Counted from the first letter of the stretch, positions 50,880 through 60,198 are shown. The stretch: DNA of 64,000 bases from Verrucomicrobiia bacterium (GCA_030427505.1 JAUICH010000029.1:1-64000); one strand, 5' to 3'. Notes: a model not told the origin generated them from the sequence alone. Numbers and translations: made by a program.

Positions 50880-51115
50880 GAGGAAAGTAATCGTTGGCTC
50901 CAGGCCGGAAGAGTGATGTGATGGCCGGTCGGAAAAGGGACGAGAGTGAGGCTATTGAGCGCCAAAGGCGCGGCGCACACCAGCCCAGGGCGTAGTCCCA
51001 GGAATACCTTTAATGAAGGCGCCCGCCCCTCCAAGCGCCCGTATTTGAGAGGGACCTCGGCCACAACTTCGGTAGACGTGCGACTTATCCGGACGACGCC
51101 GTGAAAGGTTTACGA
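50880..51115. repeat. Probable PVC-type intergenic repeat
   Basis: The stretch contains a perfect hairpin, GCGCC-AAA-GGCGC, at 50959-50971. It is followed by ACACCAGCCCAGGGC and a TCCCAGGAAT-like segment. From memory this closely resembles a family of short repeats scattered through planctomycete and verrucomicrobial genomes. The boundaries are uncertain and no other copy lies in this window. No gene is supported here. Confidence 0.4.
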
Positions 51116-51120
51116 ATGTT

Positions 51121-51460
51121 ATGGGAAGGCCAAGCTGGATCTAACGGTCAACGGAGTGCCCGCCACGGCGATGGAAGCGCCGCAGGACGGAGCGGAGGGG
51201 ACGAAGGTGGGCCAGTTGCTAACCCTGGAGGCCACCGCCACCGATCTGGAAGGAGACGCCATCAAATGAGATCGAGTTTTTCGTCAACGGCGTCTACGTG
51301 GGCGAGAGCCATGAAAACCCCGGCGCCTTTGCCTACCGGATGACGGAGGGCATCGGGACGAACCTCGTCATCACCGCGCGCACCTACGACCGGCACGCCG
51401 GGGAGGACCGCTGCCGGCGGCGGCGACAGTGGAGGAGGCGGATATGGAGGCGAGGAGTAG
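51121..51460 (+). pseudogene. Decayed fragment of an Ig-domain protein with Gly-rich tail
   Basis: The translation reads L-T-V-N-G-V-P-A...V-G-Q-L-L-T-L-E-A-T-A-T-D-L-E-G-D-A-I-K and hits TGA at about 51268. It resumes one frame over as I-E-F-F-V-N-G-V-Y-V-G-E...T-N-L-V-I-T-A-R-T-Y-D. It shifts again into A-G-G-G-D-S-G-G-G-G-Y-G-G-E-E and stops at 51460. The joined product is a bacterial Ig-like module with a glycine tail, as found at the end of large exported proteins. With two frame changes and no upstream part, it is a relic. Confidence 0.65.
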
Positions 51461-51884
51461 GACGATGTCCCAACCGCCGAAGTTTCGATCTCTCCCGAGG
51501 CGAACTCAGAAACTCTGGATCGGGACCATCATCAAAAGCGTCACTTCCGCCACCCGTTGAAAGATCTTTGGCAAGTGCTGTAGGTATGGGGCTACGACAC
51601 CTGCCAACACTGCTGTCCACTTATTCTCATGCCCCCTCTCGGCTCCAGCGAGCTGTCGCCTATTCTGAAGACGGTTGCGGCACGGGCGTGCCGCGAAGAC
51701 ACGAGGTCCAAAGAACCGCCAGTGACAGATTACGATATCGAGAAAGGGAGTCGCGAAAGAAGACTCTTCCCGTTCTCAAGGGGGCCGTGTTGCATCAGTA
51801 TGCTATCGGTCGGAACCGACGAGCTAAGCCAAGATTCGACTTCCAAACAAGCTAGTGATATCCGTAACCCATTGGATATCAAAG
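51461..51884. other. Non-coding stretch before tRNA-Lys
   Basis: No credible gene was found on either strand. An inverted repeat, GATATCCGTAACCCATTGGATATC, with 6-base arms (GATATC...GATATC in a GATATCC/GGATATC setting) lies at about 51858-51881, right next to the tRNA 3' end. It may be part of an old insertion site. Confidence 0.35.
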
Positions 51885-51956
51885 TACCCCGCCTTGGATT
51901 CGAACCAAGAACCTGCGGATTAAGAGTCCGTTGCTCTACCCTTGAGCTAGCGAGGC
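51885..51956 (-). tRNA. tRNA-Lys (anticodon CTT)
   Basis: Reading the minus strand gives a 72-base cloverleaf. The acceptor GCCTCGC pairs with GCGGGGT (two G-T pairs). The D-arm is GCTC/GAGC, the anticodon loop is CTCTTAA with anticodon CTT, the T-arm is CTTGG/CCAAG with the TTCGAAT loop, and the discriminator base is A. The first anticodon-stem pair is an A-C mismatch. CCA is not encoded. Confidence 0.93.
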
Positions 51957-52094
51957 ATTGGAAATTGAAAATCGGTTAAGCCGATCAAAGTCGCGCCTCG
52001 GAAGGCGCGGAGGAGAAGCTTAGCCCACGGTTCGGGCTTTTCAAGCATCTCGTGAAAGCGGGCGCGCGGCGTATAGACGCTATGGGAGCCCGAT

Positions 52095-52715
52095 TCACTC
52101 ACCGGTTCCCAGCCAGGCCTTCAGCTTCGCCAGGGCCTGACCCCGGTGGCTGAGCTGATGCTTCGTCTCGGAGGGGAGTTGGCCAAAGGTCTTGCAGTAG
52201 CCTTTGGGGATGAAAAGGGGGTCGTATCCGAAGCCATGCTCGCCTTTCTCCTTGTTGGCGATGTAACCTTCCACCGCTCCGTCGAAGGTGGCAATCGTCT
52301 CGCCACCCATGGCCAGAGCCAGCACGCAACGAAAACGGCCGGCTCGGTCTTTGCCGGAGACGCTGTCTCTGTCCAATTCGTCGAGAAGCTTCGCGCGGTT
52401 GGCGTCGTCGGTGGCATTCTCTCCGGAATAGCGGGCGGAGTAGACGCCGGGCGCGCCGCCCAGAGCGTCCACTTCCAGGCCGGAATCATCCGCCAGCACC
52501 AGGGTCTCTCCGGGAAGCTGGCGGCTCACGCTTTCGGCCTTGATCCGGGCGTTCGCCTCAAAGGTCGTGCCGGTCTCGGGATCGGGCTCCACGCCGGGAA
52601 AGTCCCGCAGGTCTAGGACTTCGCCAAATGCGGAGCCGATGATCTGGCGGATCTCGTCCGTCTTATGGGTGTTCCCGGTGGCGACAACGAGGGTGGAGTT
52701 CGCGGGTATAGTCAT
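52095..52715 (-). CDS. rdgB: RdgB/HAM1 family XTP/dITP pyrophosphatase
   Basis: A 206-residue cytoplasmic enzyme that removes non-canonical purine nucleotides (XTP, dITP, ITP) from the pool by hydrolysing them to monophosphates. Visible motifs are A-T-G-N-T-H-K near the N-terminus, F-E-A-N-A-R-I-K-A, the acidic metal site A-D-D-S-G-L-E-V-D-A-L, G-V-Y-S-A-R-Y, and the base-specificity loop G-F-G-Y-D-P-L-F. Length and motif order match the family. It is divergent from the small membrane-protein gene at 52797 with an 81-base gap. Confidence 0.96.
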   Translation of the reverse strand: MTIPANSTLVVATGNTHKTDEIRQIIGSAFGEVLDLRDFPGVEPDPETGTTFEANARIKAESVSRQLPGETLVLADDSGLEVDALGGAPGVYSARYSGENATDDANRAKLLDELDRDSVSGKDRAGRFRCVLALAMGGETIATFDGAVEGYIANKEKGEHGFGYDPLFIPKGYCKTFGQLPSETKHQLSHRGQALAKLKAWLGTGE

Positions 52716-52796
52716 CGAAACGAAGAGCAGGGCGGCAAAAGTTCGCGTCAGACTCTACTCGCCTTGGTGGGAGACGGAAGGCAGAATCGGAGAGAA

Positions 52797-53180
52797 ATGA
52801 AATCCCTATCTCCCGTGGTGAAGGCGTATGGGTTTGTGGCCATTGCCATAGCCTTCCAATTGCTGCAATGGGTCCTGTTGGCTCCACGCATCGTGCGTCT
52901 CCTGGATTCGACGGCCCAGACTTTCGGGATCGATGCCTCCGATTTATCCGGATGGAATGCCTTCTATTGGCGATTCACTCGATGGACTTTCACGGAACCA
53001 CTTGAGAAAGCCGGTATTCTGGCTGTTTCATGGTTCGCGGTGGAGCTGGTGTCTCGCCGTCTGCCGGGAAATCGGGAGGCTGCGATCCGCGGATTCGGTG
53101 TCTTCGTCATGCTGTGGTCTGCATTGGGGCTACTGGCCTTTGTAGCTTGCCTGGAGTTTCTTCGCTCGTTCAGGACTTGA
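52797..53180 (+). CDS. Small membrane protein of unknown function
   Basis: 127 residues from ATG 52797. I chose this start because a GGAGAG ribosome binding site lies just upstream and because the residues before it are low-complexity shadow of the divergent rdgB promoter region. There are three likely transmembrane helices, at about 12-32 (F-V-A-I-A-I-A-F-Q-L-L-Q-W-V-L-L), about 72-85, and about 100-122 (V-F-V-M-L-W-S-A-L-G-L-L-A-F-V). I do not recognise the family. leuS begins 100 bases downstream on the same strand, so the genes may be co-transcribed, but no functional link is evident. Confidence 0.65.
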   Translation: MKSLSPVVKAYGFVAIAIAFQLLQWVLLAPRIVRLLDSTAQTFGIDASDLSGWNAFYWRFTRWTFTEPLEKAGILAVSWFAVELVSRRLPGNREAAIRGFGVFVMLWSALGLLAFVACLEFLRSFRT

Positions 53181-53280
53181 TAGCCGGCCTTTTTGCTACG
53201 CTTCGCTCATGGAAAACCCCGCCCTTGCCGGTTGCCAGTGGGCTCATTCTCCGTAGTTTCCCTGTTCCAGCCCACCAGAA

Positions 53281-55875
53281 ATGACCACGCAGCGCCGCAA
53301 GCAGTTTCCCTTCAGCGAGTTCGAGCCCAAATGGCAGGCCCATTGGGAAGCGGAGAAAACCTTTTCCGTGCCGAACCCGGGGGACCCCGGTTTTGACCCC
53401 GCCAAGCCGAAGTTCTACGCGCTGGACATGTTCCCGTACCCCAGCGGCGCGGGCCTGCACGCCGGGCACCCGGAGGGCTACACCGCCACGGACATCCTGT
53501 CCCGCTTCCGCCGCATGAAGGGGGACAACGTGCTGCACCCCATGGGCTGGGACGCCTTTGGCCTGCCGGCGGAGCAGCACGCCATCAAGACCGGCGAGCA
53601 CCCGCGCATCAATACCGAGAACAACACCAACAACTTTCGCCGTCAGCTGAAGCGCCTGGGCTTCGCCTACGACTGGGATCGCGAGGTGAACACCACGGAC
53701 CCGGGCTATGTGAAGTGGACGCAGTGGATTTTCCTCCAACTTTACGGCAGCTACTACGACGCGGAGGCCGGCACGGCCAAGCCCGTCAGCGAACTGGAAG
53801 CCCAGGGCCTGAGCCGGGAAGAGATCGACGCCCGCCGCCTGGCCTACGTGGCCGAGGTGCCGGTGAACTGGTCGCCCGACCTTGGCACCGTGCTCGCGAA
53901 TGAAGAGGTGGAAGAATGGCGCGAGAAAGGCCACACCGTGGAGCGCCGCCCCCTGCGCCAGTGGATGCTGCGCATCACCGCCTACGCGGAGCGCCTCATC
54001 AATGACCTGGAAGACCTCGACTGGCCGGACGGCATCAAGCTGCTCCAGCGGAACTGGATCGGCCGCAGCGAAGGCGCGCACGTGGACTTCACCATCGACG
54101 GCGAAACCGTGACCGTCTTCACCACCCGGCCGGACACGCTTTTTGGCGCCACCTACATGGTTCTGGCGCCGGAACATCCGCTGGTGGACCGGATCACCAC
54201 CGCCGACCAAAAAGCGGAAGTCGAAGCCTACCGGAAGACCTGTGCCGCGAAATCCGACCTGGAACGGACCGAACTGGCCAAGGAAAAGTCCGGCGTCTTC
54301 ACCGGCGGTTTCGCCATCAATCCGGTGAACGATCAGAAGATCCCCGTGTGGATCGCGGACTACGTTCTCATGTCCTACGGCACCGGCGCCATTATGGCCG
54401 TGCCCGCGCATGACGAGCGCGACTGGGAATTCGCCGAAAAGTTCAGCATCCCCATCGTGGAAGTCGTCAGCCCCGAGCCGCGCCTGGAAAGCGAAGGCGG
54501 CTCCACCTGCGAAGCCACGCCGGAGGCCTGCTTCGCCGGGGAAGGCTACGCCGTGAATTCGGACTTCCTGAACGGCCTGCCCACCGCCGAAGCCAAGGCG
54601 AAGATCTCCGCTTGGCTGGAGGATAAGGGTCTCGGGAAAAAGACCATCAACTACAAGCTGCGCGACTGGCTCTTCAGCCGGCAGCGCTACTGGGGCGAAC
54701 CATTCCCGATTGTCTGGCGCGATGGAAAGCACGAAGCCATCAGCGAAAGCGAGTTGCCCCTCCTGGCGCCGGAGCTGGAAGACTACAAGCCCAGTGGCAA
54801 TCCCGAGCCGCTCCTCTCCAAGGCCACGGACTGGGTGAACTGCGGCCCCGGCCTGAAGCGGGAGACCAACACCATGCCCCAGTGGGCGGGCTCCTGCTGG
54901 TATTACCTCCGGTACTGTGACGCGAGGAACGGCGAGCGCTTCATCAGCAAAGAGGCGGAAGCCTATTGGATGAACACCGGCGGCACGCCCGGCGGGGTGG
55001 ATATCTACATCGGCGGCACGGAGCACGCCGTGCTCCACCTGCTGTATGCCCGCTTCTGGCACAAGGTGCTCTACGACCTGGGCCACCTATCCACGCCCGA
55101 GCCCTTCCAGAAGCTTATCAACCAGGGCATCATCCTGGGCGAAGACGGCCAGAAAATGTCCAAGAGCCGCGGCAACGTAGTGAACCCCGACGATGTGGTG
55201 GACGAATACGGCGCGGATGCCTTGCGGCTGTATGAAATGTTCATGGGCCCGCTGGAGCAGGTAAAGCCTTGGTCCATGCAGGGGGTGGAAGGCGTCTACC
55301 GCTTCCTCGCCCGCGTCTGGCGTCTCGTCCTGGAAACCGACCAGGAAGGCACCTGGCAGATGCGCGGTGCCGTGCAGTTGGTGGACCCTGACAAAGCCAC
55401 CAACAAGGTGGTGCACCAGACCATCAAGAAAGTCACCGAAGACATCCAGAGCCTCAGCTTCAATACCGCCATCGCCCAGATGATGGTCTGCACCAACGAA
55501 CTGACCAAGCTCGACGCCGTGCCGGTATCTTCGCTTCAGACGTTGCTCCAGGTTCTCAACCCCTTCGCCCCGCACCTGACCGAAGAACTGAACGCCATCC
55601 TGACCGAGAAATTCCCGGACGCCGTTTCCGGCGATCTCGCCAACCGCCCCTGGCCCGCCTGGGACGAAAGCTGCCTCGTGGAAGACGAAGTCGAAATGGC
55701 CGTCCAGGTCAACGGCAAGCTGCGGGACAAGATCATGGTAGCCACCGATGCCAGCAAGGAGTCCGTGGAAGCCACCGCCCTCGCTTCGGAAAAGGTCAAA
55801 GCGCACACCGATGGCCTGACCGTGCGGAAGGTGATCGTCGTGCCGGGGCGGCTGGTGAATATCGTGGCGAATTAG
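53281..55875 (+). CDS. leuS: Leucyl-tRNA synthetase
   Basis: An 864-residue class I aminoacyl-tRNA synthetase of normal bacterial length that charges tRNA-Leu. The signature [16 protein letters not shown] (near residues 52-67) holds the HIGH-type motif. K-M-S-K-S appears near residue 628 in [10 protein letters not shown]. Between them lies the CP1 editing domain with [11 protein letters not shown] and a catalytic-pocket H-D-E-R-D. The C-terminal anticodon-binding helices and the V-N-G-K-L-R-D segment are present. ATG 53281 opens [11 protein letters not shown], a typical beginning. Confidence 0.98.
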   Translation: MTTQRRKQFPFSEFEPKWQAHWEAEKTFSVPNPGDPGFDPAKPKFYALDMFPYPSGAGLHAGHPEGYTATDILSRFRRMKGDNVLHPMGWDAFGLPAEQHAIKTGEHPRINTENNTNNFRRQLKRLGFAYDWDREVNTTDPGYVKWTQWIFLQLYGSYYDAEAGTAKPVSELEAQGLSREEIDARRLAYVAEVPVNWSPDLGTVLANEEVEEWREKGHTVERRPLRQWMLRITAYAERLINDLEDLDWPDGIKLLQRNWIGRSEGAHVDFTIDGETVTVFTTRPDTLFGATYMVLAPEHPLVDRITTADQKAEVEAYRKTCAAKSDLERTELAKEKSGVFTGGFAINPVNDQKIPVWIADYVLMSYGTGAIMAVPAHDERDWEFAEKFSIPIVEVVSPEPRLESEGGSTCEATPEACFAGEGYAVNSDFLNGLPTAEAKAKISAWLEDKGLGKKTINYKLRDWLFSRQRYWGEPFPIVWRDGKHEAISESELPLLAPELEDYKPSGNPEPLLSKATDWVNCGPGLKRETNTMPQWAGSCWYYLRYCDARNGERFISKEAEAYWMNTGGTPGGVDIYIGGTEHAVLHLLYARFWHKVLYDLGHLSTPEPFQKLINQGIILGEDGQKMSKSRGNVVNPDDVVDEYGADALRLYEMFMGPLEQVKPWSMQGVEGVYRFLARVWRLVLETDQEGTWQMRGAVQLVDPDKATNKVVHQTIKKVTEDIQSLSFNTAIAQMMVCTNELTKLDAVPVSSLQTLLQVLNPFAPHLTEELNAILTEKFPDAVSGDLANRPWPAWDESCLVEDEVEMAVQVNGKLRDKIMVATDASKESVEATALASEKVKAHTDGLTVRKVIVVPGRLVNIVAN

Positions 55876-55915
55876 GGAAGCGTACAAGAGTCGCCAACGG
55901 CGCGGGATCGTCAGG

Positions 55916-56572
55916 TCAGTCGCTTTTTCGTTGAAACTGCAGAACTTCGTCAGTCGATCCGGCGAAAGCCACTGGCTCACCATTGGCATCCCAAGCCTCA
56001 ATTTCGAGTGAGCCATTTTTCAGACCTAGGCCCGCCTGCCGGCGCTCGCCTTCTCCTGGCTCCATCAGGTTCACGGCTACCCAGTCTTCATAATCAAGAA
56101 ACGTGACCCTTCCGGAAATATCCAGTAGTGGGAGGTCCTGCGACTGAATTCTTCCCATGGCATCCAGAGAAGTCAGGTCTTCCATCTCCAGCTTAATATC
56201 CACAGTACGCCCGTCATCGGTTGTCCAAATGCCGGAAAAATCGCGTGCCCATCGGACCAGCTTCTGATGTTCGTCCCAGTGCCGCAGAGGCTGGTAAGAT
56301 TCATCAAGCTTTTCGAGAAAGTCGAACTGCCATTGAGGCGCGTCCAATGTCATGTTCCTGCCATACAAGACATAGCTTAGATAGTAAGCAACAAATGGAA
56401 GAAAGAGGACACCTGTGGCGATCAAGCCCCAGAGGCCCCACGTATTTTGGCGCTTTTTCTTGTCGTTTAGCATGGCCGCTTGTTGGAGCCCATCTAACTC
56501 ATGGGTGAGCACATAGCAGATCCATCCATTATTGGCGCGCAGATTGATAATCGTTTGCTCGCTAGTGCTCAA
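55916..56572 (-). CDS. Single-pass membrane protein of unknown function
   Basis: A 218-residue protein. A short cytoplasmic part with a K-K-K-R cluster (about 38-41) is followed by a transmembrane helix at about 46-68 (W-G-L-I-A-T-G-V-L-F-L-P-F-V-A-Y-Y-L-S). A roughly 150-residue soluble domain rich in beta-strand patterns comes next. In it, F-S-G-I-W-T-T-D-D-G-R-T-V-D-I and L-D-I-S-G-R-V-T-F-L-D-Y-E-D-W-V-A-V suggest a lipocalin-like or small barrel fold, but I do not recognise the family. It converges on leuS with a 40-base gap. GC content is somewhat lower than its neighbours, which may mean recent acquisition. Confidence 0.65.
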   Translation of the reverse strand: MSTSEQTIINLRANNGWICYVLTHELDGLQQAAMLNDKKKRQNTWGLWGLIATGVLFLPFVAYYLSYVLYGRNMTLDAPQWQFDFLEKLDESYQPLRHWDEHQKLVRWARDFSGIWTTDDGRTVDIKLEMEDLTSLDAMGRIQSQDLPLLDISGRVTFLDYEDWVAVNLMEPGEGERRQAGLGLKNGSLEIEAWDANGEPVAFAGSTDEVLQFQRKSD

Positions 56573-56603
56573 GCCAAATCACCTTATTGTGCCGCAGCGC
56601 AAA

Positions 56604-56759
56604 GGTGGTCCGCGACCTCCGGGCGCGGAACTCGCGGGCCGCGAATCCGAGCGTTGACGGAGCTTTGAAAAGCTAAGCCGCGTCCGAGCTTGTTCCCCTA
56701 CCTTTCAACTTCCACCCGCCAGAGCCCATCGCGGACGCGCTCGGAGTTCGCGTTCCACC
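56604..56759 (+). repeat. Dispersed hairpin-ended repeat, copy 1 (156 bp)
   Basis: It starts GGTGGTCCGCGACCTCCGGG and ends CGGAGTTCGCGTTCCACC. The left end folds as CCGCG (56610-56614), a nine-base loop and CGCGG (56624-56628). Two more copies lie at 58040-58233 and, inverted, at 63417-63603. The ends are imperfect inverted repeats of each other and the interior is poorly conserved. Confidence 0.75.
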
Positions 56760-56790
56760 TGGCTTGCGCCCCTAACGAGCACACAATCCT

Positions 56791-57909
56791 TCACGCATAC
56801 GTAATCTCGTTTAAGAACCCGGCGCTCAGGTTGATCTCCGTGTGTACGCTGTTGAACTTGTCGGCCATTTCTTCAAAGGTGATCTCCTCGTCGCCCTGCT
56901 TGCCGATCAGCACCGCTTCGTCTCCCCACTTCACCTCTTCGTCCAAGTCCGTGATATCCACGGTGGTGATGTTCAGGGAGACCCGGCCCACCACGGGGCA
57001 GCGTTTGCCGTGAATGAGGACGATGCCCTTGTTAAACAGGCCGCGCGGATAGCCCTCGCCGAAACCCACCGGTAGCGCGGCGATCTTGCTGTCGCGTTCT
57101 GTCGTGAAGAGGCCGCCGTAGCCGATGGTCTTGCCCGCCGGAATGTCCCGCACTTGGGCGACCCAGGTCTTGAAAGACATCACCGGTTTCAGTTCGCCGG
57201 GATTCAGGAAATCGGTGGACGTCCGCACGCCGTAGCAGGCCGCGCCCACGCGCACCATGTCCCGCCGGTGAGGCGTCAGGCGCACCGTGGCCGCGCTGTT
57301 GTGGGTATGCACCAGGATGTCCTCCGGCAACACGTCCGCCAGCGCGTCTTTCACCGCGTGCAGTTCCGCCATCTGTTTCTCCGCGGGCGCGATCTCCACG
57401 CCGTCCGCCGTGGGGAAGTGGGTCAGGATACCCTTGATTGCCAAACCAGGGAGCTGGGCCACCCGCCGGATCTTGTCCAGTTCCTCCGGGTAATAGCCGC
57501 TGCGGCCCATGCCCGTGTCGATCTTGATGTGCACCGGCACCGGCTCGCCGCGTTTCAGCCCGGCTTCGTTCAAGTAGTCCGCCGCCTCGTCCGTGCCCAC
57601 CTGTTCCTCGATGTTCAGAGACTCCAGCGATTCATCCAGCTCCGCCGGCAGCGCCATCCGCAGGCGAAAGAGGGGGACGTCCAGTCCCAGCTCGCGGATC
57701 GTCGCGGCCTCCGGGTTTGTGCAGATGCCGATCATGTCCGCCCCGGCGTCCACCGCCGTCTCCGCCAGGCCCTTCAGGCCGTGGCCGTATGCGTTCGCTT
57801 TCATCACCACGCACACCTTGGCCGGCGCGACCATCTCGCGGATGTGCCGGATGTTGTCCCCAAAGGTCGACTTCGAGACCAGGACTTCGACGTGATGCTG
57901 CGTGGACAT
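56791..57909 (-). CDS. alr: Alanine racemase
   Basis: A 372-residue fold-type III PLP enzyme that interconverts L- and D-alanine for peptidoglycan. The PLP lysine is in V-V-M-K-A-N-A-Y-G-H-G near residue 38. The catalytic tyrosine region reads T-I-G-Y-G-G-L-F near residue 265, followed by the A-A-L-P-V-G-F-G-E-G-Y-P-R segment and the C-terminal G-R-V-S-L-N-I-T-T-V-D motif. Length is normal. It is a single-gene unit flanked on both sides by copies of the dispersed repeat, and divergent from the two D-glutamate-cyclase-like genes, which also concern D-amino acids. Confidence 0.96.
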   Translation of the reverse strand: MSTQHHVEVLVSKSTFGDNIRHIREMVAPAKVCVVMKANAYGHGLKGLAETAVDAGADMIGICTNPEAATIRELGLDVPLFRLRMALPAELDESLESLNIEEQVGTDEAADYLNEAGLKRGEPVPVHIKIDTGMGRSGYYPEELDKIRRVAQLPGLAIKGILTHFPTADGVEIAPAEKQMAELHAVKDALADVLPEDILVHTHNSAATVRLTPHRRDMVRVGAACYGVRTSTDFLNPGELKPVMSFKTWVAQVRDIPAGKTIGYGGLFTTERDSKIAALPVGFGEGYPRGLFNKGIVLIHGKRCPVVGRVSLNITTVDITDLDEEVKWGDEAVLIGKQGDEEITFEEMADKFNSVHTEINLSAGFLNEITYA

Positions 57910-58039
57910 GCTGAAGAGGTACGGATGAACCTTTAAAAATTTTCCGAAGCAGGCTTCTTGCCACCGCCGCCCGCCAAGATGGGGCCTTGCTTGGATGCAG
58001 TCATCTCCCTATTTTGGGCAAAAGCGCGAGGCGGCGGAG

Positions 58040-58233
58040 GGTGGTCCTCGACCTCCGGGCGAGGAACTCGCGAACCGGGCCTGCCTTCAAAAGCGGCTGG
58101 ATTTTAGCAGAAAGAGTGAGCAAACCGAATTCGCGCAAAAGAGGATCGATGTCCAAACCGGCCTTGAGAGCTGCCTGATCCTGCTTTCGTGAATTTGCCG
58201 GTCCGGCTCGGACCTCGGAGATCGCGTTCCACC
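58040..58233 (+). repeat. Dispersed hairpin-ended repeat, copy 2 (194 bp)
   Basis: It starts GGTGGTCCTCGACCTCCGGG and ends CGGAGATCGCGTTCCACC. Its left hairpin is CCTCG (58046-58050) with CGAGG (58060-58064). Relative to copy 1 the third stem pair changed from G-C to T-A on both sides, so pairing is kept. It fills most of the alr to 58368 gap; the remainder of that gap shows nothing else I can name. Confidence 0.75.
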
Positions 58234-58367
58234 TTTGCAAAGCAGCGCCGCCAAATTCTTCGGCCCTTGCCCGCTGAACGCAGGCGTGGTTGTTTTACCA
58301 AGGGTCTGACGCTGTTCTCTGAGTTTTGGCCACATCAATCTCCAGGCCCGCCTTTTCCCGCCTCGTC

Positions 58368-59186
58368 ATGGAAACCACTTCCGCTACCACCACCTCCCTG
58401 GCCGCCATTCAGGACCCGCGCGTCCTCCGCGACCTCTTCCGCACTGGCGAACTCGTCCGGCAGACCAGCGGCCTCGTCCCGGGACGCGTCCAGGCGAACC
58501 TCGCCATCTTGCCTGCCGCGGAGGCGGTGGACTTCGAGGCCTTTTGCCGCCAGAACCCCAAGCCCTGCCCGCTCCTGGAAGTGCTGCCCGCCGGTTCCTG
58601 GGAACCCACCGAAATGGCGCCCGGCGCGGACCTGCGCCATGACCTGCCGCTCTACCGCATCTTCCGGAACGGTGAACTGACGGGCGAGGTCACGGACATC
58701 GCCGATCTCTGGCGGGACGACTTTGTGTCCTTCCTCATCGGCTGCAGCTTCACCTTCGAGCAGGCCCTGATTCACACCGGCATCCCCGTTCGGCACGTGG
58801 ATTGCGGCACCAATGTGCCGATGTACATCACCTCTGTGCCCACCCAGCCCGCCGGCGCCTTTTCCGGCGCGCTCGTCGTGTCCATGCGGCCCATCCCGGA
58901 AGCCCGCGTCGCGGAAGCCGCCGCCATCACCGGCCGCTACCCGGACGTCCACGGCGCGCCCGTTCACATCGGGGACCCCGCCGCCATCGGCATCCAAGAC
59001 ATCGCCCGGCCCGACTTTGGCGATCCCGTGGAAATCCGCGCCGGCGAGGTGCCCGTCTTCTGGGCCTGCGGCGTCACCCCGCAGGTCGCCGCCATGGCCT
59101 CAAAGCCCTCCCTCATGATCACCCACGCGCCGGGCCACATGTTCCTGACCGACCGCTTCGACCGCGACTACGAAGTGGTGAAGTAA
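58368..59186 (+). CDS. DUF1445 family protein (YcsI/putative hydro-lyase; D-glutamate cyclase N-terminal-like)
   Basis: 272 residues from ATG 58368; an in-frame TTG at 58326 adds only a weak extension. Conserved features include D-P-R-x-L-R-D-L-F-R-T-G near the start, G-L-V-P-G-R-V-Q-A-N-L-A-I-L-P, F-L-I-G-C-S-F-T-F-E, V-D-C-G-T-N-V-P-M-Y and I-T-H-A-P-G-H-M-F-L-T-D near the end, all typical of DUF1445. Bacterial members are listed as putative hydro-lyases. The same domain is the N-terminal half of vertebrate DGLUCY, which turns D-glutamate into 5-oxo-D-proline. The gene at 59238 carries the other half, 51 bases downstream on the same strand, so the two probably act in one step or complex. 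Confidence 0.85.
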   Translation: METTSATTTSLAAIQDPRVLRDLFRTGELVRQTSGLVPGRVQANLAILPAAEAVDFEAFCRQNPKPCPLLEVLPAGSWEPTEMAPGADLRHDLPLYRIFRNGELTGEVTDIADLWRDDFVSFLIGCSFTFEQALIHTGIPVRHVDCGTNVPMYITSVPTQPAGAFSGALVVSMRPIPEARVAEAAAITGRYPDVHGAPVHIGDPAAIGIQDIARPDFGDPVEIRAGEVPVFWACGVTPQVAAMASKPSLMITHAPGHMFLTDRFDRDYEVVK

Positions 59187-59237
59187 AACAAAGTGAAGTG
59201 AACTGAGACGAGCAGACCCGATTCCCGACGAGGCCAC

Positions 59238-60137
59238 ATGACCGATCCCGAACCGGCACCCGGAGACACCGCTTCCGCCGCCTCATCGTCCTCCGGTCCC
59301 AGTATTGAGGACATCATCCTCGACCGGGACCGCCGCGGCATCTCCGCGCTGCGCCACCTGCTGCCGCCGGACTTCTGCGCCCGCGCCGCCGCCTTGTTCG
59401 ACGGCCCGCCGCGCACCGCCTTCATCGCCACCGGCTTCTACTTCCCGGACCTCGGCATGCCGGAGACCGATGGGCCGCCCGGCGCCACCCTCCTCGGCCG
59501 CGCCCTCCAGGCCCTGGGCTGGGAAGTCGTGCACGTGACCGACCAGTTCAGCGCCCCGCTCATGAGGGCCATCACCGGCGGCACCAAAGTCGTCGAGTTC
59601 CCCATCCTTGGCCCGGAAGCCAGCGCCACCTTCGCCCGCGCCTTGCTCGACCGGTTCGATCCCGCCGTCCTCGTCGCCGTGGAACGCTGCGGCGTCACCG
59701 CCTGTGGGAAATACCTGAACATGCGCGGCCACGACATCACCGCCTACAACGCCCGCCTCGACACTCTCTTCGACCTCCACCCCCGCACCATCGGCATCGC
59801 CGACGGCGGCAACGAGATCGGCATGGGCAACGTCGCCGAAGCCGTCGCCCGTCACCCCACCCTGGTGAACATCCCCTGCCACACCCGCGTCACCGAACTC
59901 ATCCTCAGCAGCGTCTCCAACTGGGGCGCCCTCGGCCTCATCGCCGCGCTTTCAAGGCACTTCGAGAAAAGCTTACTCCCCACGTTAGAGGAGGAAGGAG
60001 ACGTCATCCGCGCCTGCGTGGACCACGGCGCTGTCGATGGCATCTCCCTGTTTCGTTCTCACCATGTGGATGGGTTTGCGTTGGGAGAGCATGGGGGAAC
60101 TCTGTTGCTACTGAAGGAGTGGTTCGACGAGGTATAG
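59238..60137 (+). CDS. DUF4392 family protein (D-glutamate cyclase C-terminal-like)
   Basis: A 299-residue protein with a disordered Ser/Pro/Ala start (residues 1-25). Conserved segments include F-I-A-T-G-F-Y-F near residue 55, E-T-D-G-P-P-G-A, V-A-V-E-R-C-G near 152, and the strong signature I-A-D-G-G-N-E-I-G-M-G-N near 193. N-W-G-A-L-G-L near 233 and a final D-G-I-S..D-G/x segment follow. This is the domain that forms the C-terminal half of vertebrate D-glutamate cyclase. Encoded next to the DUF1445 gene, it suggests a split form of that enzyme in D-glutamate degradation, possibly linked to cell-wall turnover. The biochemical role in bacteria is inferred. Confidence 0.82.
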   Translation: MTDPEPAPGDTASAASSSSGPSIEDIILDRDRRGISALRHLLPPDFCARAAALFDGPPRTAFIATGFYFPDLGMPETDGPPGATLLGRALQALGWEVVHVTDQFSAPLMRAITGGTKVVEFPILGPEASATFARALLDRFDPAVLVAVERCGVTACGKYLNMRGHDITAYNARLDTLFDLHPRTIGIADGGNEIGMGNVAEAVARHPTLVNIPCHTRVTELILSSVSNWGALGLIAALSRHFEKSLLPTLEEEGDVIRACVDHGAVDGISLFRSHHVDGFALGEHGGTLLLLKEWFDEV

Positions 60138-60176
60138 CAAACACAGGGCAGTAATAATAATATGTAGTACCGAAAG

Positions 60177-60198
60177 AATAGGATCTCTCTATTTTTTT
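60177..60198 (+). terminator. Weak candidate terminator
   Basis: AATAG (60177-60181) and CTATT (60189-60193) form a five-pair stem with a seven-base loop, running straight into a T-run (60192-60198). It lies between two convergent genes. The stem is short and A/T-rich, so termination would be weak. Confidence 0.3.

Noticed and set aside
51629-51979. A plus-strand open frame ending in L-G-F-E-P-R-T-C-G-L-R
   Set aside because: This is the well-known translation artefact of a tRNA gene read on the opposite strand.
53170-55086. A minus-strand frame of 638 codons across leuS
   Set aside because: It is antisense to a complete leucyl-tRNA synthetase gene and has no recognisable features.
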